Shown: positions 1 through 5,607 of the stretch, piece after piece
Position numbering within the stretch: position 1 is the stretch's first letter
Layout: each line of letters starts with the position of its first letter
From: CAYRFQ01 sp964423615
GTDB lineage: Bacteria; Planctomycetota; Planctomycetia; Gemmatales; Gemmataceae
Assembly: GCA_964423615.1 (NCBI GenBank)
Contig: CAYRFQ010000169.1
Coordinates: forward strand, 1 to 9,086
Direction of reading: 5' to 3'
DNA length: 9,086 bases
Translations under genes and position numbers: made by a program
Notes under the pieces: generated by a model
Told to the model about the DNA's origin: nothing
What the model saw: only the letters and a program-made list of their open reading frames with translations
Databases searched by the model: none

Positions 1-171
1 GACAACACCATCAAACTCTGGGACATAAGCACAGGCCAAGACGGTGTTGTCCGCTCCGCTCGGGTTCGGGCCACTCTCAAAGGACATACAAAATATGTCA
101 ACTCTGTGAGTTTCAGCCCCGATGGAAAGACCCTGGCCTCGGCAAGTTACGACAACACCATGAAACTCTGG
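1..171 (+). repeat. Near-identical WD40 blade-end direct repeat (1-21 and 151-171)
   Basis: Bases 1-21 and 151-171 are identical except for one base (C versus G at the twelfth position). They encode DNTIKLW and DNTMKLW, the ends of two successive WD40 blades. The period is 150 bases (50 residues), longer than the usual blade of about 42 residues, because the loop with GQDGVVRSARVRA is inserted. DNA-level identity across blades suggests recent duplication or gene conversion, or constraint on this short motif. Confidence 0.8.
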
Positions 172-2025
172 AACGTGGATGTCTGCCTCTCTGAAGGAAG
201 ATCAAAGCAAGCACAAAGCCATCAACCTGAACCGATCAAGTTCGCAGATCTACGCAACAATCCCACAGCAATAGCCAAGCAAGCGGGATTTTTGGGACAT
301 AAGGACACCTACGATTCAGTGCGATCAGACTCCTACCAAAAAGTATATCTTGCTGCTCTCGCTGCTGGCAAAACCTGCAAGATCGATGTGGTCAGTACCA
401 CATTTGATCCAGTTCTACGTCTGGAAGACATCAAAGGTAAACAACTTGCTGTGAACAACGACGGTGGCGAAGGAACCAATCCATGTCTGATTTTCACCCC
501 TCCGACGGATGGAAGCTATCGAGTGATTGTTACTTCGGCACAACCTCGTCAGATAGGCTTGTTCGAGTTGAAAATGACTCCGGTCGATCGTTTCGGCGAA
601 ACGATGACACACGAGGGCGCTATTGGCTCAGGTTCCTCGGAAGATAATGAGTTACCTTTCCAAGTCTACCGGATCAAAGGCCCCCCTCACGCAATCTACC
701 GAATCCGGCTCAAAAGCACCGATTTGTTCCCAGAGATCCTCCGTACCGATGCAAAGACTTTCAAAAGTCCTGCCCGGAGGAAGGCACAAAACACAGACGT
801 GGTTGTTGAGGAAACATTAGTGACATCAAAGGAAGGTACGGTCGATTTTCTTGTCCGGGCAAACAACCCAAGTCGCGGAGGAAAGTTCTTGTTGACCGTT
901 GACTCGTTCTTACCGTTGACCAAGAACTTAACTTTACCCGCTCCCCGACTCCAGAAACTGGATTTGACACAAACTTCCGTGGAGGGGCAACTGAGCAAAA
1001 CAGATCCGTTCGACACGGTGTTGACTAAGAGTTATTGCGAGCCCAGCTATTATCATTTCAAAAGAAAAGACCGGATGTACCTCACTGTGTTAACTAGCAA
1101 GAAGTTCACCCCTTACCTCCGTTTCCAAACTCCGGGACAAGCCGGCTCCTCCGAATTTCGAGGCAATGATGGAAGAATATCAGTCCTGAGTAACATCACT
1201 CGTAATACTCTACAGAAGTTGATTGTCGCGTCGTCGAAAGCCGGACAAACAGGGAATTATAAACTCAAAATCACCGAACATAAGAAGGTCGACAAAACGA
1301 TTTCTCTGGAGGGCGAAATCACGAGACAACAACCCATCCGATATTACCAGATGGTTTGTCCACAAAATACAACCTATCGCATCCGACTGACGTCGAAAGA
1401 TTTTCAACTGCTCTACTTTCGAAAGTGTGGCTCAAGTGGGTGGTCCAAACTTACATCTCGACAGAATTCACCCCCGTTCCAAATTGCAACAACGCATGCT
1501 GCCCAGTGGGGAGCTGCTTTGGATATAGCGGTCCTTCCGAGCAAGAAATCAGCTCTCGGGAAATTTGAGCTGGAACTGGAAACGTTCGCTGTTGATCCTG
1601 ACCGTAAAGACAAGCCCCTCCCGACCATCTACTCTGTGAAAATAAATCGAAAAGATTTCAAGACGTTCCAAGGAAAACTCACAAAGCAAGACCCCCTCGA
1701 CAAGGTCAGAGCGAAAAGTCACCACAAGGTCCACCTTCTGAAACTCAACAAAGGTGAAACGTACGTAATTGATTTGATGAGTAAACAGTTCGATACTTAC
1801 TTGCGTCTTGCAGATTCCAATGGCAAACAACTCGCATTCAACGATCAAGGCGGGGTCGGTAACAATTCCCGACTCACATTTACGCCCAAGAAGACCGACA
1901 CCTACCGGATAATCGCCACTTCCTACAAGTCGGGAGTAATAGGACAATACACAATCAAGATCCAAACTGAGGAAAGGACCAAGAAGTTGATTTACGGCAA
2001 GAACCCCACAAAGATCGGGAAGTAA
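1..2025 (+). CDS. WD40 repeat protein with about five C-terminal PPC-like beta domains (5' end outside window)
   Basis: The reading frame is open from base 1, so the GTG at 106 is not the start; 674 residues are visible and the N-terminus is missing. Residues 1-8 (DNTIKLWD) end one WD40 blade and residues about 27-60 form a full one (GH, FSPDGKTLASAS, DNTMKLW). WD40 blades build a propeller used for protein binding. The rest is tandem beta domains at about 96-193, 200-301, 323-426, 432-528 and 550-655. The first and last are clear PPC (pre-peptidase C-terminal) domains: both have an acidic/Asp-rich start, a Y..V..L.KG/AGKT strand, LRL.D..GKQLA.N..GG and a final YR(I/V)I.TS...G.(Y/F) strand. 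The middle three are diverged, keeping YRIRL.S and G.(Y/F).L. The missing N-terminus could be a kinase, protease or more blades; nothing here decides. A downstream gene starts 28-67 bases later on the same strand, suggesting an operon. WD40 and PPC identity is firm; cellular location is unknown. Confidence 0.9.
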   Translation, partial: DNTIKLWDISTGQDGVVRSARVRATLKGHTKYVNSVSFSPDGKTLASASYDNTMKLWNVDVCLSEGRSKQAQSHQPEPIKFADLRNNPTAIAKQAGFLGHKDTYDSVRSDSYQKVYLAALAAGKTCKIDVVSTTFDPVLRLEDIKGKQLAVNNDGGEGTNPCLIFTPPTDGSYRVIVTSAQPRQIGLFELKMTPVDRFGETMTHEGAIGSGSSEDNELPFQVYRIKGPPHAIYRIRLKSTDLFPEILRTDAKTFKSPARRKAQNTDVVVEETLVTSKEGTVDFLVRANNPSRGGKFLLTVDSFLPLTKNLTLPAPRLQKLDLTQTSVEGQLSKTDPFDTVLTKSYCEPSYYHFKRKDRMYLTVLTSKKFTPYLRFQTPGQAGSSEFRGNDGRISVLSNITRNTLQKLIVASSKAGQTGNYKLKITEHKKVDKTISLEGEITRQQPIRYYQMVCPQNTTYRIRLTSKDFQLLYFRKCGSSGWSKLTSRQNSPPFQIATTHAAQWGAALDIAVLPSKKSALGKFELELETFAVDPDRKDKPLPTIYSVKINRKDFKTFQGKLTKQDPLDKVRAKSHHKVHLLKLNKGETYVIDLMSKQFDTYLRLADSNGKQLAFNDQGGVGNNSRLTFTPKKTDTYRIIATSYKSGVIGQYTIKIQTEERTKKLIYGKNPTKIGK

Positions 2026-2092
2026 CCACGCTGATCTGACAAAAGTCTGTTCTTTGGAGCGGAAAGAGCGTTACCCCCCACGCATAAACACT

Positions 2093-3316
2093 ATGAAATC
2101 AACCACTCTCCAGGCTCAAATCGAACAACACCGCGAACTACTCCAGAGTTTGCAAGCCACTGTCTATAACTCGGCAAACCCCACGGAATCAGAGTTGTAC
2201 CCGTCCTTGCTCGAAGCCCGAAGCAAACTCAAGGAACTCCAGGACCAACTCGCTGCATCGCAACACGAAGACAACCCACCGCAGTCCCAATCCAAACCAC
2301 AGCCCAAGTCGATCTACCACGGTCGGTTTCTTGGTCCGGACACCACTGGCTTGAAAGTAGAACCGACCGTTCGCATGAATCCGGTGCCCATCGGGATCTA
2401 TCACTTGCTCAATCCCGAGACAGACCCGCTGCTCACGGTCAACATCTCTGCCGAGCGGAGTTCCGAACGCAAGCGTCGAGTGTGCGTGAAGTGTTACATC
2501 GAAGGACTATCGGCTCAGGCCGTTCAGACGGTCGAAGTGGAACGCAGGCAGCAGGTCGAATTGAAATTCCTGCCGACTCTGTTTCCCGAACGTGCCCGAG
2601 AGATCACCGAAATCCAAAGGGCGACGTTGCACGTGCTCGTCGAAGATCTCGATAACAAACCTGAATCACACGACACGTTTTCTTTGGTGTGTCTCTCTCG
2701 CAATTCCAGCTTCAACGCCGTCCACAACCCCGACACCGGAGAACACGTCGACCTCTCTCACTACTATGGAGCCTGGGTCACTCCCTATGTTGAACCGGTC
2801 CAAGGCTTGATTTGGGAAGCTGCGTCTCGACTGCAAAGCAACATGGTCTGGGGCTATCTTGGCAACCAGAAGTCTGTCACCGAGCAAGTCGAAGCCCTTT
2901 TTCACGTCCTCCGCGACCAAAACTTACGATATATCAACTCCGTTCTCGACTACGGAGCCATGGAAGGTCATTTAACGCAACGAACTCGCCTTCCTCGCGA
3001 ATCTCTTCAACGGAAAAGCGCCAACTGCATTGATGGAACTGTCCTGATGGCGAGTTTGTTGGAAGGAGCTTCGTTACACCCAGTCCTGGCCATCGTTCCA
3101 GGACATGCCTTCGTTGGCTGGAAAAAAAGTCCCGAACCAAACGCCGAGTGGGATTTTCTTGAGACTATGATGATCGGCTCGAAAGACCATGACTTTCAAG
3201 CCGCCTGCCAATCCGCCCGCCGTCAGTATCAGGATGCCAAGGAACGATACCCAGACCAAATGCAGTGCCACCTCATTCGCGACCTTCGCCGCCAAGGAAT
3301 CTGGCCAATGGAATGA
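2093..3316 (+). CDS. Coiled-coil protein with C-terminal transglutaminase-like cysteine peptidase domain
   Basis: This is a 407-residue protein if it starts at ATG 2093; the frame also has a TTG at 2054. The ATG is preferred because the protein then begins with an amphipathic helix (MKSTTLQAQIEQHRELLQSL), but neither start has a well-placed Shine-Dalgarno; GGAG at 2056-2059 is too far from the ATG. Residues 1-60 look like a helical coiled coil, followed by a Q/P/S-rich linker (about 61-72) and a beta-rich middle with LTVNISAERSSERKRRVCVK. The C-terminal domain (about 225-370) has an HYYGAWVTP segment, a helical VEALFHVLRDQNLRYINS segment, then ANCIDGTVLMASLLE (Cys312), VPGHAFVGW (His338) and WDFLETMM (Glu357 or Asp354). 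This Cys, His, acidic order matches the transglutaminase-like/papain-like fold. No signal peptide or membrane segment is visible, so it is probably cytoplasmic. It could act as a peptidase, an amidase or a crosslinker; the substrate is unknown. It lies just behind the WD40-PPC gene, probably in one transcript. Confidence 0.82.
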   Translation: MKSTTLQAQIEQHRELLQSLQATVYNSANPTESELYPSLLEARSKLKELQDQLAASQHEDNPPQSQSKPQPKSIYHGRFLGPDTTGLKVEPTVRMNPVPIGIYHLLNPETDPLLTVNISAERSSERKRRVCVKCYIEGLSAQAVQTVEVERRQQVELKFLPTLFPERAREITEIQRATLHVLVEDLDNKPESHDTFSLVCLSRNSSFNAVHNPDTGEHVDLSHYYGAWVTPYVEPVQGLIWEAASRLQSNMVWGYLGNQKSVTEQVEALFHVLRDQNLRYINSVLDYGAMEGHLTQRTRLPRESLQRKSANCIDGTVLMASLLEGASLHPVLAIVPGHAFVGWKKSPEPNAEWDFLETMMIGSKDHDFQAACQSARRQYQDAKERYPDQMQCHLIRDLRRQGIWPME

Positions 3317-3351
3317 TTATGTAGCTTCGTCTGTGTGAGGAGTTCTGCGAG

Positions 3352-3384
3352 AGCTTCGCCGTTCACTTGGTGAATCGCGAAGCT
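3352..3384 (+). terminator. Strong hairpin after the transglutaminase-like gene, possible terminator
   Basis: agcttcgc (3352-3359) pairs with gcgaagct (3377-3384), and inside it ttcac (3362-3366) pairs with gtgaa (3370-3374) around a ttg loop, with a 2x2 internal loop between. It begins 35 bases after the stop codon of the plus-strand gene. There is no T-run behind it, so it is not a classical intrinsic terminator. It may protect the 3' end or be Rho-associated. Being near symmetric it would also fold in transcripts from the other strand. Confidence 0.4.
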
Positions 3385-3491
3385 GACGTTCACCCCAAAA
3401 CTTACGAAGGGATATCAATAAAGTTGTAGCGGTTCGGTGAATCTGTGCCTCCTTACTTCTCGACACCGTTCCATTCGAATGACATCAGGTC

Positions 3492-3662
3492 GTGTTGACA
3501 ATAAATGGGAAGTCTTGAGAGTCTGGATAATTTTTTTGAAGCAATACCCCGGTAAATTCCAGGCCAGAGGAAAGAAAAGTCCTTCGCGGGCAGACCAAAG
3601 GAGCTGATCCCAGAAAATTGTATTTGCCCAAACTGTGTATTATCGCCATTTATTGTCAAAAC
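3492..3662. repeat. 171-bp segment bounded by 17-bp inverted repeats (MITE-like)
   Basis: ttgacaataaatgg at 3495-3508 is perfectly repeated in inverse at 3646-3659. Including the flanking bases gives 17 bp with one mismatch (3492-3508 against 3646-3662). About 137 bases lie between the arms. The interior holds no recognisable gene; a 68-codon minus-strand frame beginning inside the right arm resembles nothing known. Terminal inverted repeats, small size and a position between genes and beside an insertion sequence fit a miniature inverted-repeat element or the ends of a decayed one. No target duplication was found next to the arms. Confidence 0.45.
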
Positions 3663-3956
3663 TCATAAGGTGATCCCACATTTACTCCCGATGCATTTCT
3701 GAAATCTACATTCAGCCAGCGATTCCCGGCACGTAGTGAACAAGGCGTTTTTTTGCCCCGTAGGTTGTCTTTGCCTTGGCTTTGGTGTGTTGAAACGTTC
3801 ACACCTCTGGGGTCCGAGGCCACTTTGTTGACACCCATCCAGGCCCAGCGAGCCGATCTGGGCATTCTCACCCTCCCCGGACGCGCAACGCGAACGCCCG
3901 ACTCGTTCGGTCCATCCCACGATCTACTGATTGGCCCAGCGAAACAACCCAACGAG

Positions 3957-5291
3957 CTATCCGGTGTCCTCGAATCCAACGATTTTGAGTTCTTGAGCCA
4001 CAATCCCAAACGCCAACGCCCGGTACACTTGTTCCATCGACTCCAACACAAACTCGGCGAACAAACTGCGGAGCCTCTCCCAAAGCGCACGTTTACTGCC
4101 CAGGCGTTGCCAGGCTTGGGCGAAAAGCGGATGGCAAAGTTGTTGGACCTGGTCGAGAAAGAACGCCAGCATCATCAAAACCATCAACACGACGCTCAAG
4201 TTCTCTTGGCCGTGGCCGAAATTATGTTCGAAGTGATAGCCCTGGTTCTTGAGCGTGTTGAATGTTTCGTTTTCGATCTTCCAACGGGCCCGACCGGCTC
4301 GCATGACTTGCCAAACGGTCTGTTCGTTCAAAGGCCAATCGGTGACCCAACGGAACGTCTGGACGCGCGAACCGACAGAGCACCAATATTCCAACACGTT
4401 GACCAACACGTCTGGGTTCGACTCATTGATAGCAACATCACAAAGCCAACGAAAATCATGTTGGGTGTAGTCTTCTTCGGTAATGCGAAAATGCTCCACA
4501 GAGCCATCTTCGAGACCCTTTTGGATTTGGCCGAAGAGGTATTTGTGGTCCGAGGGTTTGGCTACCAGGATGAAGTGACAGTTGGCTGCCCGGAACGCTT
4601 GGATCATGGGTCCTTTGGAGGAGAGGTTGTCGGCCGTGATCGTCACTTCCAATTGGGGGTGATCTTGGCGGAACTTTTCGATCCAACGCTTCATGGCGTT
4701 TTGTTCGCAGTCGTTTTTGGTCTGTCCATCTTGCTGAGAGATCGGTTCGGGCATGAGGGGAATGACTTCTTTTTTCTCCGGATGGACCAACGAAGCACAC
4801 AACGCTTGATGATAATATGTCGTCTTTCCGTTTCGGCTCGTGCGTGTGCAACAGTTCGAACAATGGATCGTGGGAGAGGAAAAATACTCGACGCCATCGA
4901 GGGATATCAGGTAGGTGTTTTCGATGGACCGATATTGGGTCAGAACTTTGGCCCTTTGCAAGAGCGAGAAGATGTCGGTAAAGGTGCCTCGCAAGTGTTT
5001 CGGTTCGATGGGGTCGAGGATGGCTCTCATCTGTGTGTCGCAAGGGACGTTTTCGATCCCAAAAACGGCTTGGAGGTTTCGCGAGGGGTCGTGACGTCTT
5101 TGATCGAAGGCCAAAAGGGACGGGTCCTTCAAGGCAAACAGAGCGAAGCCACTCATGAGTGTGTCTTTGAGAGAATGGGTGGACTTTGGGCAAGAGCTTC
5201 GGTGCTCGGGGACTTGGTCGAAACGCCGACGAAGCACGCGATAAAGGTTACTGGGGTGTAAGTGTTTGGGAGGATCGAATTTTCCAGCCAT
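3957..5291 (-). CDS. DDE transposase, IS4-superfamily/ISNCY-like
   Basis: This is a 444-residue protein from ATG at 5291; the frame could extend 13 codons up to a TTG at 5330, but MAGKFDPPKHLHPSNLYRVL is a more natural beginning. It catalyses cut-and-paste movement of the surrounding element. Catalytic candidates, numbered from the ATG, are Asp132 in YLISLDGVEYFSS, Asp221 in VTITADNLSSKG and Glu340 in RARWKIENETFNTLK, followed by GYHFEHNFGHG. This is the usual D, D, E order with the R..E..K-type helix near the end. A Cys-rich stretch (IHCSNCCTRTS) lies after the first Asp. The frame is unbroken and all three acidic residues are present, so the enzyme may be active. The exact IS family is not certain from sequence reading alone. 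A long plus-strand frame covering the same bases (3753-5261) is an antisense shadow. Confidence 0.92.
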   Translation of the reverse strand: MAGKFDPPKHLHPSNLYRVLRRRFDQVPEHRSSCPKSTHSLKDTLMSGFALFALKDPSLLAFDQRRHDPSRNLQAVFGIENVPCDTQMRAILDPIEPKHLRGTFTDIFSLLQRAKVLTQYRSIENTYLISLDGVEYFSSPTIHCSNCCTRTSRNGKTTYYHQALCASLVHPEKKEVIPLMPEPISQQDGQTKNDCEQNAMKRWIEKFRQDHPQLEVTITADNLSSKGPMIQAFRAANCHFILVAKPSDHKYLFGQIQKGLEDGSVEHFRITEEDYTQHDFRWLCDVAINESNPDVLVNVLEYWCSVGSRVQTFRWVTDWPLNEQTVWQVMRAGRARWKIENETFNTLKNQGYHFEHNFGHGQENLSVVLMVLMMLAFFLDQVQQLCHPLFAQAWQRLGSKRALWERLRSLFAEFVLESMEQVYRALAFGIVAQELKIVGFEDTG

Positions 5292-5353
5292 GATGACTCG
5301 ATGCTTGAACAGAAAAACACTACTGAACAACGACCCGCGAAACGGTTGTTCTA

Positions 5354-5359
5354 ATTGTA
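5354..5359 (-). promoter_or_regulatory. Possible -10 box for the transposase
   Basis: On the minus strand TACAAT lies 63 bases before the transposase ATG and within the element. A matching -35 box is poor (only T-rich sequence about 17-18 bases upstream, next to the inverted repeat). The surrounding ctaattg motif is repeated at 5351-5357 and 5361-5367. This is a weak call from consensus similarity only. Confidence 0.22.
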
Positions 5360-5430
5360 GCTAATTGCCCGGACGAAAAACTATGCCGGGAATCGCTGCT
5401 ATTTTGCCACCCTCTACGGGCTATTTCGTG

Positions 5431-5509
5431 TGACAAATTAATCTTGCCGAGGTAATATTAGACCGGACAAAGCTGCTGATTCTTATGACAATTAATCGTG
5501 CCGGGGTAA
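5431..5509. repeat. Two direct copies of a 24-25 bp motif (5431-5455 and 5486-5509)
   Basis: The two copies start TGACAA, continue with TTAATC, then a TGCCG core, and end GGTAA. They differ by one single-base indel and two substitutions, and start 55 bases apart. Read on the minus strand the second copy contains cccggcacg, which also occurs at the left end of the neighbouring insertion sequence (3725-3733), and TGACAA resembles the arms of the inverted-repeat segment at 3492-3662. They lie just outside the right end of the insertion sequence, in the spacer of the convergent genes. They could be protein-binding sites, an old element end or a dispersed genomic repeat. Confidence 0.6.
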
Positions 5510-5536
5510 GAAAAAAGCAGCCTGCAAAGGTAGGCT
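5508..5536 (-). terminator. Possible intrinsic terminator of the giant minus-strand gene
   Basis: On the minus strand AGCCT (5536-5532) pairs with AGGCT (5523-5519) around an 8-base loop, and is followed by GC and a run of six T, then CTT. It lies about 70 bases after the stop codon at 5608. The stem is only five pairs, so it is weak, but the T-run and position fit. Confidence 0.4.
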
Positions 5537-5564
5537 TCATCATTTCTCATGTCACTTTAGCAGG

Positions 5565-5579
5565 TTCTGAGGCTCAGAA
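5565..5579. other. Perfect 15-base palindrome after the giant gene
   Basis: TTCTGAG, a central G, and CTCAGAA form a perfect inverted repeat, giving a six-pair stem with a three-base loop. It lies 29 bases after the stop codon of the minus-strand gene. It could be an RNA hairpin at the 3' end of that message or a binding site; no T-run follows directly. Confidence 0.4.
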
Positions 5580-5607
5580 TTCTCTCACCGTTCCGAATCC
5601 ATTCCGC

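Larger units (their letters stand above)
3717..5398 (-). mobile_element. Insertion sequence of about 1682 bp, IS4-superfamily-like
   Basis: The left end (3717-3731, cagcgattcccggca) is perfectly repeated in inverse at 5384-5398. Just inside, tagt follows at both ends after a two-base slip. One transposase gene fills most of the element on the minus strand, with about 225 bases between its stop and the left end and about 93 bases between its ATG and the inner edge of the right inverted repeat. No target site duplication is visible directly outside the repeats, so exact ends could be a few bases off, or the duplication may have decayed. The element sits between two convergent genes and interrupts no visible reading frame. 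Confidence 0.75.

Noticed and set aside
3453..3659. 68-codon minus-strand frame starting inside the right arm of the inverted-repeat segment
   Set aside because: The start is a TTG in the repeat arm, no ribosome binding site or known motif is seen, and it spans nearly the whole segment and runs past its left arm. A faint resemblance to outer-membrane receptor C-termini (NTQFGQI) is too short to use.
3317..3716. CRISPR, tRNA or rRNA in the largest spacer
   Set aside because: No regularly spaced repeats, no cloverleaf and no rRNA motifs are visible; only the hairpin and the inverted-repeat segment stand out.
3656..4090. 144-codon minus-strand frame crossing the insertion sequence left end
   Set aside because: It overlaps the transposase 3' part in another frame and crosses the element boundary; the product is composition-biased and unrecognised.
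4456..5193. 245-codon minus-strand frame inside the transposase
   Set aside because: It is a frame-shifted shadow of the intact transposase, with a low-complexity Arg/Pro/His/Ser-rich product.
3753..5261. 502-codon plus-strand reading frame
   Set aside because: It lies entirely antisense to the insertion sequence, mostly over the transposase, whose minus-strand frame has clear DDE motifs; the plus-strand product shows no recognisable domain.
5430..5458. Plus-strand promoter-like GTGACA, 17 bases, TAATAT in the first direct repeat
   Set aside because: No plus-strand gene follows, the downstream gene is on the other strand, and such a match is expected by chance in AT-rich spacer.
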